A stretch of 64,000 bases of DNA from an uncultured Hoeflea sp. (GCF_947501405.1 NZ_CANMVK010000001.1:620001-684000); one strand, 5' to 3'. Shown: positions 49,554 through 60,178, counted from the first letter of the stretch. Numbers and translations are program-made. Notes: generated by a model from the letters alone, not told the origin.

Positions 49554-50240
49554 ATGGAGCGCAGTCAGGTCAACGAGATTTTGGAGGAGAGCGACCGGTT
49601 TATCCGCTCGTTCGGCTATGTGATGCCGCCGTTTGCCTATTGGAGCCCGGACGAGATGCGGGAGCGGGTCAAGTCTGACGCGGGCAGCATCCTTGCCAAC
49701 CGGCTGGGCTGGGACATTACCGATTACGGCCAGGGGCGGTTCGATGATCTGGGCTTGTTCCTGTTTACCGTACGCAACGGCTCCGCCGAAGATCTCGCCC
49801 GGGGGCAGGGCATGCTCTATGCGGAAAAGATCATGATCTCGCGCAAGGATCAGCTCTCGCCGATGCACCGGCATGTCATCAAGGCCGAGGATATTATCAA
49901 TCGCGGTGGCGGCAAGCTGGTGCTGGAACTGTTCGATTCGGCCGAAGATGGCTCGATCGATGCCGATGCGGAGGTGTCTGTGCTCACTGATGGCGCGGTG
50001 CGGAAGATGGAAGCGGGCGGTTTGCTCAAGCTCGATCCGGGCGAAAGCGTTACGCTGATGCCTGGCATCTGGCATGCATTTTGGGGCGAGGGGGCGGATG
50101 TGCTCATCGGAGAGGTGTCGACGGTCAATGACGATCTGACCGACAATGTGTTCCGCGAGCCGATCGGGCGGTTCTCGTCGATCATCGAGAATGAGAAGCC
50201 CAGGCATTTGCTGGTGTCGGATTACGATGCCTGGCTTTGA
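49554..50240 (+). CDS. D-lyxose/D-mannose family sugar isomerase
   Basis: MERSQVNEILEESDRFIRSFGYVMPPFAYWSPDEM...MHRHVIKAEDIINRGGGKLVLELF...ESVTLMPGIWHAFWGEGADVLIGEVSTVNDDLTDNVF. Confidence 0.85.
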   Translation: MERSQVNEILEESDRFIRSFGYVMPPFAYWSPDEMRERVKSDAGSILANRLGWDITDYGQGRFDDLGLFLFTVRNGSAEDLARGQGMLYAEKIMISRKDQLSPMHRHVIKAEDIINRGGGKLVLELFDSAEDGSIDADAEVSVLTDGAVRKMEAGGLLKLDPGESVTLMPGIWHAFWGEGADVLIGEVSTVNDDLTDNVFREPIGRFSSIIENEKPRHLLVSDYDAWL

Positions 50241-50343
50241 ACGATCCGGAATTTGCTTGAATCCGGAATCGTGCCGGTCCTGACGGTTCGGGCTTTCGCA
50301 CCGCAGGCGGCAGGCAGCGATAACATTTGATTTTAAAATTGTA

Positions 50344-50379
50344 CGCCAGCCAGGGCCGTTTGACCCTGGCTGGCGTTTG
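50344..50379. terminator. terminator-like hairpin between convergent genes
   Basis: CGCCAGCCAGGG ccgtttga CCCTGGCTGGCG TTT; perfect 12-bp stem. Confidence 0.7.
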
Positions 50380-50554
50380 GAAATCTGCGCTGCGGCTCAG
50401 CCACGCCCCCGAGGCGAGCGCTGCGCGACTTCCTGACCGATCTCATCTCCTTGAGGGCCGGTAACCCCCGTTACAGGGGCGAGTTGCGCTAATGCGGGTT
50501 TTCGAACCGCAAGCCGTTTCCCGGTCGAATGGTATGATTTGACTGGTCAGAGGA

Positions 50555-50788
50555 TTAGCGCGCGTCCGGGCCCAGCATGCCTAGCCTGGCCGCCTTGGCC
50601 AATCCTGCCATGCGGTTGGGGACCCGCAATTTGAGCATGACCACGGACAGCACCGAAGCGACCTCGTTGGCGGTCAGCTGCAGTTCCTCTCCAATCTCGT
50701 GGTCGGAGCGCCCGCAGGCACATTTCTGCAGGCATTTTTGTTCCGTTCGTGTCAACGGTATCAGCCCCCGATCCATGCCAAGATCCAT
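50555..50788 (-). CDS. short LuxR/GerE-type helix-turn-helix regulator
   Basis: LTRTEQKCLQKCACGRSDHEIGEELQLTANEVASVLSVVMLKLRVPNRMAGLAKAARLG; 77 aa from ATG 50788. Confidence 0.7.
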   Translation of the reverse strand: MDLGMDRGLIPLTRTEQKCLQKCACGRSDHEIGEELQLTANEVASVLSVVMLKLRVPNRMAGLAKAARLGMLGPDAR

Positions 50789-51013
50789 GTTCAAAGTCCT
50801 TTCGGATATGTTCGGGCAACAGGGTCGGCGCCTTTGCGGCGCTGGGATTTGGAATCCGAAGCGCGACAACATCGCAATGGTCACCGGGTATGAGGCCACT
50901 ATTCACCCAAACGCTGCACCGTGCATTCACGCTCCGCGCCAGTTTTTGACCATTTGGATAAATCACGCGACGTCAGATCGCCGGAAAGCGACAGGGCCCG
51001 GCGCATTCGCTTG

Positions 51014-52060
51014 CTACTGTTGCTTGTCGTGGGCGGGATTGGGTGTCTGTTGGCGATAGGCGCTGGGGGTTAGGCCGAACCAGCGGATCGCAGACCGTGT
51101 GAAGGCGGCGGGTGCGGAGAAGCCCAACCGGTAGCTGATTTCGGAAAGCCGAAGGTTCGTGTCCGAAAGCAGCGCCTCGGCCAGTTCCCTGCGGCATTCA
51201 TCGACAATGGTATGCAGCGAGGTTCCCGCATCGTTGAGCCGCCGCTGAAGTGTGCGCGGACTCATGCCCAGCCGGTGGGCTTCCGCTTCCAGGGTCGGGG
51301 TACCGCTTGAGAGCATATCGGCGACGTGAAGCTTGATCGCGGTCACCGGATCCTCGGCGACGTTGATGCGCTGGGGGATTTGGTCCACCTGCTGTGCGAG
51401 AATGGCGAACAGCTTGGGATCGGCGTCGGGATTGGCGCGGCTGAGAAAATCAACTGGCAGGGTGAGCCGATTTATAGTTGCGCCAAACCTTATGTTTCGC
51501 GTCAAAAATTCCCTATGCGGCGCGGTGTTGGCAGGCTTCTTGCGCTCGAGCTCGAGTTTGCAGCGGTTTATGTCGGCGCCCAGAAAAGCCCTAAAGTGGG
51601 CGAAAACCTGGGCTGCGGCCATGTCGACATACTGGTCGCGATGCACAATGAGCGGCGAAAACGTCCATTCCAGCGCCGCCTCGCGGGCACCGATCTCCAG
51701 GGTGCAGATGCTCGCCTCGGCGATCTTTTGCAGGTTGCGCCCCATGAAAACCATCGCCTCGCGTAGCGATGGCGCGTGCAACAGCGCGTAACCGAACGAG
51801 CCGGATCCGCCCTTGGCAAAGGCGGTGGCGGATTTGAGACCGAACAGGTCATCGCCTGAGACCAGCGCGAGGGCCTCCAGGAAGCGGCACATGCGGTCAA
51901 GGCTAACCCGTGCGCCAACCACCTCGAACCGGGCCGGATCAAGTCCGCAGGCGCGGGCGATCGGTTCAGCGTCGATGTCCTGGCTTTTGGCATAGGCGCC
52001 CACCGCCGAGGCCAAACCGGCCACGACCGTGTACCGATCTGCGAGGCGCTGCTTGGTCAC
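51014..52060 (-). CDS. AraC family transcriptional regulator
   Basis: C-terminal HTH EAEAHRLGMSPRTLQRRLNDAGTSLHTIVDECRRELAEALLSDTNLRLSEISYRLGFSAPAAFTRSAIRWFGLTPSAYR. Confidence 0.9.
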   Translation of the reverse strand: MTKQRLADRYTVVAGLASAVGAYAKSQDIDAEPIARACGLDPARFEVVGARVSLDRMCRFLEALALVSGDDLFGLKSATAFAKGGSGSFGYALLHAPSLREAMVFMGRNLQKIAEASICTLEIGAREAALEWTFSPLIVHRDQYVDMAAAQVFAHFRAFLGADINRCKLELERKKPANTAPHREFLTRNIRFGATINRLTLPVDFLSRANPDADPKLFAILAQQVDQIPQRINVAEDPVTAIKLHVADMLSSGTPTLEAEAHRLGMSPRTLQRRLNDAGTSLHTIVDECRRELAEALLSDTNLRLSEISYRLGFSAPAAFTRSAIRWFGLTPSAYRQQTPNPAHDKQQ

Positions 52061-52145
52061 GTTGGCGTTCTCGGTTAAAAGTGTGGCGTCTCAAGTTAAG
52101 CCCGCTTGGATGCATCTGTCGAGGCATCGTTTATGGTTTGTCGCC

Positions 52146-52655
52146 ATGGAGACCAACGGGCGCGATCCAGATACCGAGACTTTCGATGCCAACGCAATAC
52201 TACAGTTGCGTCTGCCCGATGCTGCGCATCCGAGGATCAGCTCTTTCTTCCGATTGTGGCAGCAGTTCGGCAAGGGTGATGTGCCGGAAGCCTCGGCGTT
52301 TGATCTCAAGCGATTGAGCGCCGATTACCCGTTCGTTGCCCGTATCGGCGCCAGAGGCCCGGATATCGATCTGATCTGGCACGAAGTGACCGATCAAGAG
52401 ATCTGGCCTTTCTCCACCCCGATTGCGGGTGAGCGCCTGGTTGGAATGGCGCCGCACTCGGTCGTCGCAAGAGTGATCAGCGCGCTCCATCGGACATTGT
52501 CGAGCGGCGTTCCTGACTATTTCGAGACCACCTCGTGGATGTATGATGGCCGCACGCTTGCCATTGCGCGCCTGGTGGTGCCGGTGGCCGCGCCGGCGGG
52601 CCGGGAGCTGATTTTGGTGTGGGAGACGTTGGAGCCGCAATCACCGGCCCCGTAA
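52146..52655 (+). CDS. PAS-like domain-containing hypothetical protein
   Basis: 169 aa from ATG 52146; GDVPEASAFDLKRLSADYPFVARIGARGPDIDLIW...GERLVGMAPHSVVARVISALHRTLSSGVPDYFETTSWMYDGRTLAIARLVVPV. Confidence 0.65.
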   Translation: METNGRDPDTETFDANAILQLRLPDAAHPRISSFFRLWQQFGKGDVPEASAFDLKRLSADYPFVARIGARGPDIDLIWHEVTDQEIWPFSTPIAGERLVGMAPHSVVARVISALHRTLSSGVPDYFETTSWMYDGRTLAIARLVVPVAAPAGRELILVWETLEPQSPAP

Positions 52656-52826
52656 CCGCGTGGCATGGCTTTCCGGAAAAATATTTTAAGCCTATAGTAT
52701 CTCGGCCGATCCGTGCTAAATAGTCTCTGTGCCATACAAGGCCTGTGCTAGACAGGATTGTGGGCGATGGCGGTCGCGAATGCGGACCGCACGCCTGCCC
52801 AACAGGATTAAACTGGAGCTTTTGCG

Positions 52827-54041
52827 ATGTCCGTGTCCCCCGCTGTTTCAATCAAATCCGCGAAATCCTCTTTTCAGTGGGAGGACCCGTTTTTGCTGTC
52901 CGACCAGTTGACCGATGAGGAACGGATGATCGCCGATGCGGCGGCGGCCTTTGCAGCCGACAAGCTCGCGCCGCGGGTGACTGACGCCTATCTCAATGAG
53001 GTGACCGATCGCGGCATCTTCGCCGAAATGGGCGAGGCCGGCCTGCTTGGCGTGACGGTGCCGGAAGCCTATGGCGGGGCCGAGGCGGGCTATGTGTCCT
53101 ACGGCCTTGTGGCGCGCGAAGTCGAGCGGGTGGATTCGGGCTACCGCTCGATGATGAGCGTGCAGTCCTCGCTGGTGATGTACCCGATCCATGCCTATGG
53201 CAGCGAGGAGCAGCGGATGAAGTATCTGCCCAAGCTTGCCAGCGGCGAATGGGTCGGCTGTTTCGGCCTGACCGAGCCGGATGCCGGGTCCGATCCCGGC
53301 GGCATGAAGACCCGCGCCAAGAAAACCGATGGCGGCTATGTGCTCAACGGTTCGAAAATGTGGATTTCCAACTCGCCGATCGCCGATGTGTTCGTGGTCT
53401 GGGCCAAGTCCGAGTCCCACGGCGGCGAGATCCGTGGGTTTATTCTCGAAAAGGGCATGAAAGGGCTTTCGGCCCCGAAGATCGGCGGCAAGCTGTCATT
53501 GCGCGCCTCGATCACCGGTGAGATCGTGATGGACAATGTCGAGGTTGGCGAAGATCAGCTTTTGCCCAACGTGTCCGGTCTCAAGGGTCCGTTCGGTTGC
53601 CTCAATCGCGCCCGCTACGGCATTTCCTGGGGCGTCATGGGCGCAGCCGAAGATTGCTGGCACCGCGCCCGCCAGTACGGTCTCGACCGGCATCAGTTCG
53701 GCAAGCCGCTGGCCGGCACGCAACTGTTCCAGAAGAAACTCGCCGACATGCAGACCGAGATCGCACTGGGCCTGCAGGGCTCGTTGCGGGTGGGCCGGCT
53801 GATGGACGATCACCGGTTTGCGCCGGAAATGATCTCCATCATCAAGCGCAACAATTGCGGCAAGGCGCTCGACATTGCCCGTCAGGCCCGCGACATGCAT
53901 GGCGGCAACGGCATTCAGGCCGAGTATCACGTCATGCGCCACGCCCAGAACCTGGAAACGGTCAACACCTATGAAGGCACACATGATGTGCATGCGCTGA
54001 TTCTGGGCCGCGCCCAGACCGGCATTCAGGCCTTCTTCTGA
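52827..54041 (+). CDS. gcdH: acyl-CoA dehydrogenase, glutaryl-CoA dehydrogenase type
   Basis: [36 protein letters not shown]...[23 protein letters not shown]...[24 protein letters not shown]. Confidence 0.9.
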   Translation: MSVSPAVSIKSAKSSFQWEDPFLLSDQLTDEERMIADAAAAFAADKLAPRVTDAYLNEVTDRGIFAEMGEAGLLGVTVPEAYGGAEAGYVSYGLVAREVERVDSGYRSMMSVQSSLVMYPIHAYGSEEQRMKYLPKLASGEWVGCFGLTEPDAGSDPGGMKTRAKKTDGGYVLNGSKMWISNSPIADVFVVWAKSESHGGEIRGFILEKGMKGLSAPKIGGKLSLRASITGEIVMDNVEVGEDQLLPNVSGLKGPFGCLNRARYGISWGVMGAAEDCWHRARQYGLDRHQFGKPLAGTQLFQKKLADMQTEIALGLQGSLRVGRLMDDHRFAPEMISIIKRNNCGKALDIARQARDMHGGNGIQAEYHVMRHAQNLETVNTYEGTHDVHALILGRAQTGIQAFF

Positions 54042-54092
54042 GGCCCGGACCCTTCAGGCGCGCTGCGCGCAACCGCATTTCGATGTGACCAA

Positions 54093-54128
54093 TCGGGCTC
54101 AAGTGAGATCCACCTGAGCCCGATTTTG
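54093..54128 (+). terminator. rho-independent-like terminator after gcdH
   Basis: TCGGGCTCA ... TGAGCCCGA followed by TTTT. Confidence 0.7.
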
Positions 54129-54194
54129 CATTGGGCGATGTGCTCCGGATGTCTTGTGGCCTGACCTCCGCCGGCACCGCGCTTTGAGGCTGGA

Positions 54195-54806
54195 TTAGAG
54201 CCCGCCTTCGACCGTGGTCAGGCCGAGGATTTTCCAGGCCTGGATGCCGCCGCGGTAGTAGTGGATGCGCTCGGCCGGGTATCCCTCGCGCAGCATGGCG
54301 CGAATGGCAGTCGGCGACTGGCCGCACCAGGCGCCATTGCAATAAAGCGCCACGGGCTGCGCCTGGTCGCACTGCCAGGCGTCATCCTGGCGTTCGCAGC
54401 CCAGCTCATCCAGCCGAAGCGAGATTTCGGTGTAGGGAATGTTAAGCGATCCGGGAATCGTTTCCCTGATGTGCCAATCCTCGGTGCGGGCATCGATCAC
54501 CTTGGCGCCGGAATCGGTGAGCATGTCGAGCAGTTCCAGTTCGCCGATGCTGGTGACGCCCTCGGCGGCCTGCATCGGCTGGATGCAGAAGGACGGGCAT
54601 TCACGCGAGGTCTTGGCGAAATATCCGGTGATCTCGTTTTCCGTGTCCTGAATGCGCTCGATCGTCACCGGGCCGTCCACCGTCTCGACCTCGACGCCTG
54701 CAATGTCGGGCCTGATCTTGACCGGTTTGCCGTCATCGGAAGCGAGGGCCGCATGGGGCGCTGCCGACAGACAGGCGGCGGCTAGCACCAACATCAGTTT
54801 CTTCAT
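54195..54806 (-). CDS. exported rhodanese-like domain protein
   Basis: Signal peptide MKKLMLVLAAACLSAAPHAALA; rhodanese-like GAKVIDARTEDWHIRETIPGSLNIPYTEIS...VALYCNGAWCGQSPTAIRAMLREGYPAERIHYYRGGIQAW. Confidence 0.85.
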   Translation of the reverse strand: MKKLMLVLAAACLSAAPHAALASDDGKPVKIRPDIAGVEVETVDGPVTIERIQDTENEITGYFAKTSRECPSFCIQPMQAAEGVTSIGELELLDMLTDSGAKVIDARTEDWHIRETIPGSLNIPYTEISLRLDELGCERQDDAWQCDQAQPVALYCNGAWCGQSPTAIRAMLREGYPAERIHYYRGGIQAWKILGLTTVEGGL

Positions 54807-55072
54807 GACGGTCCTCCAGATCGGGCACTTCCGCACGCGAGGCGATTCTCGCGCCAAAGCAATAATATTCAGAATTTTATATGTATAGGGAAGCGAACAC
54901 AGGCGTCAATGTCGGTGCCCGGGGAAATCAAGTGTCTCGGGGACACTGGAGAGCCAGGCAGCGCGGTCGCCGACACGACAGACGTTTTCCCCCAGATTCG
55001 CAACAGGCACCCCATTGACACCATGGCCAATGCGGCTCTCCTATGGCGCGTGATTTGAGCACGGGCAGGGTC

Positions 55073-56323
55073 ATGAGATACTCCGCATTTTCGATCTTTC
55101 GCGCGGCACTTGCGGGCAACCGGGGCTGGAAACCGGCATGGCGCAAGCCCGAGCCGAAGCCGCATTACGATGTGATCATCGTTGGTGGCGGCGGACACGG
55201 GCTGGCGACCGCGCACTACCTGGCGAAAAACCACGGCATCACCAATGTGGCGGTGCTGGAGAAGGGCTATCTCGGTTCGGGCAATGTCGGGCGCAACACC
55301 ACGATCGTCCGCGCCAATTATCTGCTTGAAGGCAATGAGCCGTTCTTCGCCCACTCGCTTAAGCTTTGGGAGGGGCTTGAGCAGGAGCTCAATTTCAATG
55401 CCATGATGTCGCAACGCGGGGTGATCAATCTCTATCATTCCGATGGCCAGCGCGACGCCTATGCGCGGCGCGGCAATGCCATGCGGCTGGCGGGCGAGGA
55501 TGCGGAACTGCTCAACCGCGATCAGGTGCGGGAGCTGGCGCCGTTTCTTGATTTTGACAATGCCCGGTTTCCCATTCATGGCGGGCTGATGCAGCGGCGC
55601 GGCGGCACCGCCCGGCATGATGGTGTGGCCTGGGGTTATGCGCGCTCAGCCGATTCCTTCGGTGTCGATCTGATCGAGAATTGCGAAGTGACTGGTATCC
55701 GGCGTGAGGGTGGCCGTGTGACGGGGGTCGAGACCACGCGCGGCTTTATCGGCTGCAACCGGTTGGGGCTGGCGGCGGCCGGCCATTCGAGCCGGGTGGC
55801 CGAGATGGCGGGCATGCGGCTGCCGATCGAAAGCCAGGTGCTGCAGGCCTTCGTGTCGGAGGGGCTGAAACCGTTTATCGATCAGGTGATTACCTTCGGC
55901 GCGGCGCTGTTTTATCTCTCGCAATCCGACAAGGGCGGGCTGGTGTTCGGCGGCAGTCTCGACATGTACAATTCCTACGCCCAGCGCGGCAATCTGGCGA
56001 CGGTGGAAAGCGTCATGGAAGCAGCCTGCGCGCTTGCGCCGGCGGTGGCCCGCGTCAAGGCGCTCAGGGCCTGGGGCGGGGTGATGGACATGTCGATGGA
56101 CGGCTCTCCGATCATCGACAAGACGCCGGTTCAGGATCTCTATCTCAATTGCGGATGGTGCTATGGCGGCTTCAAGGCGACGCCGGCTTCGGGCTGGTGC
56201 TTCGCCCATCTTCTGGCCACCGGCGAGATCCACCCGCTCGCGGGTGCTTTCCGGCTCGACCGGTTTGCGCGCGGCTACCAGATCGATGAAACCGGGCATG
56301 GCGCCCAGGCGAATTTGCACTAG
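55073..56323 (+). CDS. soxB: sarcosine oxidase subunit beta
   Basis: YDVIIVGGGGHGLATAHYLAKNHGITNVAVLEKGYLGSGNVGRNTTIVRANYLLEGNEPFFAHSLKLWEGLEQELNFNAMMSQRGVINLYHS. Confidence 0.95.
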   Translation: MRYSAFSIFRAALAGNRGWKPAWRKPEPKPHYDVIIVGGGGHGLATAHYLAKNHGITNVAVLEKGYLGSGNVGRNTTIVRANYLLEGNEPFFAHSLKLWEGLEQELNFNAMMSQRGVINLYHSDGQRDAYARRGNAMRLAGEDAELLNRDQVRELAPFLDFDNARFPIHGGLMQRRGGTARHDGVAWGYARSADSFGVDLIENCEVTGIRREGGRVTGVETTRGFIGCNRLGLAAAGHSSRVAEMAGMRLPIESQVLQAFVSEGLKPFIDQVITFGAALFYLSQSDKGGLVFGGSLDMYNSYAQRGNLATVESVMEAACALAPAVARVKALRAWGGVMDMSMDGSPIIDKTPVQDLYLNCGWCYGGFKATPASGWCFAHLLATGEIHPLAGAFRLDRFARGYQIDETGHGAQANLH

Positions 56324-56339
56324 CGCGGGGGGAACACTT

Positions 56340-56672
56340 ATGGCCAGTCTGATTAACTGTCCCCATTGCGGCGTGCGGCCCCGGGAGGAGTTCACCATCC
56401 GGGGTGATGCCGGGCCGGTGCGGCCTGCGCCGGACGCGGATTTTGGCGCCTGGGACGCCTATGTGCATCTACGCGACAATGTGCGCGGCCCGATGGCCGA
56501 GCACTGGCAGCATTCGGGCGGCTGCCGGCGCTGGCTGGTGGTGGAGCGCGACACGTTCACCCATGAGGTTTTTGCGGTGGTGGATGCGGCGGACTATACC
56601 CGCGTTCCGGTTGCGAAACCCGCCAGGGCCCGAAAAGCGGCGAACCCTGCCGGGCGGAGGGGCGGCGCATGA
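56340..56672 (+). CDS. soxD: sarcosine oxidase subunit delta
   Basis: INCPHCGVRPREEFTIRGDAG...WDAYVHLRDNVRGPMAEHWQHSGGCRRWLVVERDTFTHEVFAV. Confidence 0.95.
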   Translation: MASLINCPHCGVRPREEFTIRGDAGPVRPAPDADFGAWDAYVHLRDNVRGPMAEHWQHSGGCRRWLVVERDTFTHEVFAVVDAADYTRVPVAKPARARKAANPAGRRGGA

Positions 56673-59600
56673 GCTTTTCCCGGTTTTCCGATGGCGGGTT
56701 GATCGACCGTTCGCAGCGGATCGGATTTTCCTTCGATGGCCGCCGGTTCGAGGGTTTTGCCGGCGATACGCTGGCCTCGGCGCTGCTCGCCAATGGCCAG
56801 GTGCTGATGGGGCGTTCGTTCAAGTATCACCGGCCGCGCGGGCTGCTGAGCGGCGGTGCGTCGGAGCCCAATGCACTGGTGACGCTGGGCGCGGGCGGCT
56901 TGCGCGAACCCAATCTCCGAGCTTCGATGGTGACGCTGCGCGAGGGGCTGAGTGCGGAAAGCCAGAACCGCTGGCCGTCGCTCGGTTTTGATCTCGGCGC
57001 GGTCAATTCGGCGCTGTCGCCATTTATTGGCGCCGGCTTTTACTACAAGACCTTCATGTGGCCGGCGGCGCTGTGGGAGAGGCTCTATGAGCCGGTGATC
57101 CGCCGTGCTGCGGGTCTTGGCCGGGCAAGCCATGCGCCCGATCCTCAGGACTATGAGAAACGCTGGGCGCATTGCGACCTGTTGGTGATCGGCTCCGGGC
57201 CCGCGGGACTGACGGCGGCATTGAGCGCCGCACGGGCCGGGGCACGGGTGATCCTTTGCGATGAGAATGCGCGGTTTGGCGGCCGTCTGATCAGGGACCA
57301 GGTGGAGATCGGCGATCTCGACGGGCCGGGTTTTGCGGCCGAGGTGGCAGATGAACTCGCCGCCAACGCCAATGTGCGGTTGCTGGCAGGCACAACCGTG
57401 TTCGGCTCATACGACAGCGGCGTTTTCGGCGCATTGGAACGGCGTGATGGCGCTTCTTCGGGCCCGGCGCAGCGGATCTGGCGGATCGTGGCCCGGCGCG
57501 CCGTGCTGGCGTCCGGTGCTGAAGAACGGCCCCTGGTGTTTGGCGGCAATGACCGCCCCGGAATCATGATGGCCTCGACGATGCGCGGGCTGATTCATGC
57601 CGAGGCGGTGCGGCCTGGCAATCATGTTGGCGTGTTCACCACCGGCGCTTCCGGCCACGAGACGGCCCGAGATCTGCTGGCGCGCGGTCTCGAAGTGACG
57701 CTGGTTGACAGCCGGCGCGATATCCCGGACGCCGAACGCGCGGCATCAAGGAGCGCACGGGTGCTTGAGGATCACATGGTCGCCGATGCGCTGGGCGGCA
57801 AGGCGGTGTCGGCCATGGAGGTGATCGATCGTGCATCGGGCCGGCGCGAGAGGATCAACATCGATGCTCTTGCGACGTCAGGCGGCTGGAACCCGGTAGT
57901 TGGGCTCGCCTGCCAGCGTGGCGACAAGCCCGACTGGGATACGAACCGCGGCATGTTTGTTCCGCCCGCGGCCAGCGACGGGCTGATGGCTGCAGGAAGT
58001 GCCGCCGGCATTCTGGATCTTGAGGGATGCCTCGACAGCGGAGCCCGGGCAGGAGCCGAAGCCGCCGCCGCGCTCGGGTTCAAGCCGAAAAAGACCTCGA
58101 TCCCGACCGTCCGTGAGGCCTGCGGCGGATCCACGGGGTTTGCAACGCTGTGGCATGTATCAGAAGCGCGCGGCAAGGCCTTTGTCGATTTCCAGAACGA
58201 TGTCACCGTGTCCGATCTCGGCCTGGCGGTGCGCGAGGGCTATGGCCACGTGGAGCTTGCCAAGCGCTACACCACCACCGGCATGGCCACCGACCAGGGC
58301 AAATTGTCCAATGTCAACGCCATCGGCATTCTGGCGGAAAACCGCGGCCTGTCGCCCGACCGTGTCGGGACCACGACGTTCCGGCCGTTTTACACGCCCG
58401 TGAGCATCGGCGCTCTGGCAGGCGAGCATCGCGGCGCGCATTACCGGCCGGTGCGGCGCTCGCCGCTGCATGGCTGGGCGGAAAAACATGGTGCCGTGTT
58501 TATCGAGGCCGGCGCCTGGATGCGGGCCTCGCATTTCCCCCGGGACGGCGAGAGCTCCTGGAAACCGGCCTGCGACCGGGAGTGCGTGGCGGTGCGCGCC
58601 GGGGTTGGCATCTCCGATGCCTCGACGCTGGGCAAGATTGATGTAACCGGCAAGGACGCGGCGCAATTCCTCGATCTGATCTACACCGGCAAGATCTCCA
58701 GCCTGAGCGTCGGCAAGGCGCGCTACGGGCTGATGTTGCGTGAAGACGGTCTGCTGATGGATGACGGCACGGTGAGCCGGTTTGCCGAGGATCATTTCGT
58801 CATCACCACCACCACCGCGGCCGCCGGCGAGGTGATGGCGCACATGGAGTTTTGCGCCCAGGCCCTGTGGCCGGAGCTCGATGTGCGGCTGGTCTCAGTC
58901 ACCGATCAATGGGCGCAGATTACCGTCGCCGGGCCGCAGTCCCGCGCGGTGCTGGTGCGGATCGTCGATGAAGATCTGTCGGAAGAGGCGATGCCGTTTC
59001 TGGCCGCGCGCCCGGTGCGGCTCCATTCAGGTCTCGCGGCCCGGCTGTTCCGGATCTCGTTTTCCGGAGAACTGGCCTTTGAACTGGCGGTTCCGGCCCG
59101 GCATGGCGAGGCGGTGGCGGATGCGATCCTTGAGGCCGGCCGGCCCTATGGCATCACACCCTACGGCCTTGAGGCGCTGAATGTGCTCAGGATCGAAAAA
59201 GGCTTCATCACCCATGCCGAGATTGACGGGCGCACCACGCCGGGTGATCTCGGGCTGGGCAAGATGGTGAGCGCCAAGAAACCGGATTTCATCGGCCGGG
59301 TGATGCTTGCGCGCGAAGGGTTGCAGCGCGACGACAGGGAACAGCTGGTGGGTCTGAGGCCGGTCAGGCCCGATCAGACGGTTCTCGCCGGGGCGCATTT
59401 GCTCAAACCGGACACGGCGCCGACCATGGCCAATGACCAGGGCCATATCACGTCGGCCTGCTGGTCGCCCAATCTGGGTTCGCATATTGCGCTGGCCATG
59501 CTCAGGCGCGGCCGTGCGCGCCATGGCGAACGGCTGATCGCCCATGACCCGCTGCGCGGGTTTGAGAGCGAGGTGGAAGTCTGCGCGCCGGTGTTTTGGC

Positions 59601-60178
59601 CGGCGGAGGAAGCGCAGACTGTGAATACGGAGATGCTGACGGTTGAACATCCCGCGGTGCGTCCCGCTCCTCCCGCGCCGCACGATCTGCTCGATGGCCT
59701 GTTTACCGGGCAGACCGGACAGGCGACGCTTGTCATGGGTTCCGAGACGCTTGTGGCGCTGGTGACGGGGCCTGCTGCGAAAGACCGCGCCGTACGGCGG
59801 GTCGCCAAGGCCGGCGACGGCATCTGCCGGCCGGTGCAGCCTGGGCAGGTGCTGGTGGTGGGCCGAAGCGGCGAAAGCGCCGAGGCGCTGGTCACGCGGC
59901 TCGCCATGCCCCGCGGGCTCAGCCTTTGCGATCTCAGCGACGCGCGGGTGCGACTGATGCTCGCGGGGCCGGAAGCCGCGGAAATACTGGCCGTGTTCTG
60001 CGCGCTCGACCTGGCATCAGGCAGCTTCAAACCGGGCGCCAGCGCCCCGGTTCTGCTCGGCCATATCCCGGCGCAATTGACCTGTGTAGGCGCGCAAACC
60101 TATGAAATCATGGTGTTTTCTACCTATGGGCAGGACCTGGCCGAAAGCCTGTCACGGGCCTTGCGGCTTGCCGGCTGA
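56669..60178 (+). CDS. soxA: sarcosine oxidase subunit alpha fused to a subunit gamma-like C-terminal domain
   Basis: Alpha signature (FDGRRFEGFAGDTLASALLANGQVLMGRSFKYHRPRGLLSGG; YGITPYGLEALNVLRIEKGFI) up to about codon 980, then about 180 more residues (MLTVEHPAVRPAPPAPHDLLDGLF...SLCDLSDARVRLMLAGPEAAEILAVFCALDLASGSFKPGASAPVLLGHIPAQLTCVGAQTYEIMVFSTYGQDLAESL) resembling SoxG; one open frame. Confidence 0.93.
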   Translation: MSFSRFSDGGLIDRSQRIGFSFDGRRFEGFAGDTLASALLANGQVLMGRSFKYHRPRGLLSGGASEPNALVTLGAGGLREPNLRASMVTLREGLSAESQNRWPSLGFDLGAVNSALSPFIGAGFYYKTFMWPAALWERLYEPVIRRAAGLGRASHAPDPQDYEKRWAHCDLLVIGSGPAGLTAALSAARAGARVILCDENARFGGRLIRDQVEIGDLDGPGFAAEVADELAANANVRLLAGTTVFGSYDSGVFGALERRDGASSGPAQRIWRIVARRAVLASGAEERPLVFGGNDRPGIMMASTMRGLIHAEAVRPGNHVGVFTTGASGHETARDLLARGLEVTLVDSRRDIPDAERAASRSARVLEDHMVADALGGKAVSAMEVIDRASGRRERINIDALATSGGWNPVVGLACQRGDKPDWDTNRGMFVPPAASDGLMAAGSAAGILDLEGCLDSGARAGAEAAAALGFKPKKTSIPTVREACGGSTGFATLWHVSEARGKAFVDFQNDVTVSDLGLAVREGYGHVELAKRYTTTGMATDQGKLSNVNAIGILAENRGLSPDRVGTTTFRPFYTPVSIGALAGEHRGAHYRPVRRSPLHGWAEKHGAVFIEAGAWMRASHFPRDGESSWKPACDRECVAVRAGVGISDASTLGKIDVTGKDAAQFLDLIYTGKISSLSVGKARYGLMLREDGLLMDDGTVSRFAEDHFVITTTTAAAGEVMAHMEFCAQALWPELDVRLVSVTDQWAQITVAGPQSRAVLVRIVDEDLSEEAMPFLAARPVRLHSGLAARLFRISFSGELAFELAVPARHGEAVADAILEAGRPYGITPYGLEALNVLRIEKGFITHAEIDGRTTPGDLGLGKMVSAKKPDFIGRVMLAREGLQRDDREQLVGLRPVRPDQTVLAGAHLLKPDTAPTMANDQGHITSACWSPNLGSHIALAMLRRGRARHGERLIAHDPLRGFESEVEVCAPVFWPAEEAQTVNTEMLTVEHPAVRPAPPAPHDLLDGLFTGQTGQATLVMGSETLVALVTGPAAKDRAVRRVAKAGDGICRPVQPGQVLVVGRSGESAEALVTRLAMPRGLSLCDLSDARVRLMLAGPEAAEILAVFCALDLASGSFKPGASAPVLLGHIPAQLTCVGAQTYEIMVFSTYGQDLAESLSRALRLAG

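Noticed and set aside
50460-50480. GGTAACCCCCGTTACAGGGG hairpin
   Set aside because: Weak short stem without a T-run; next to a better terminator at 50344-50379.
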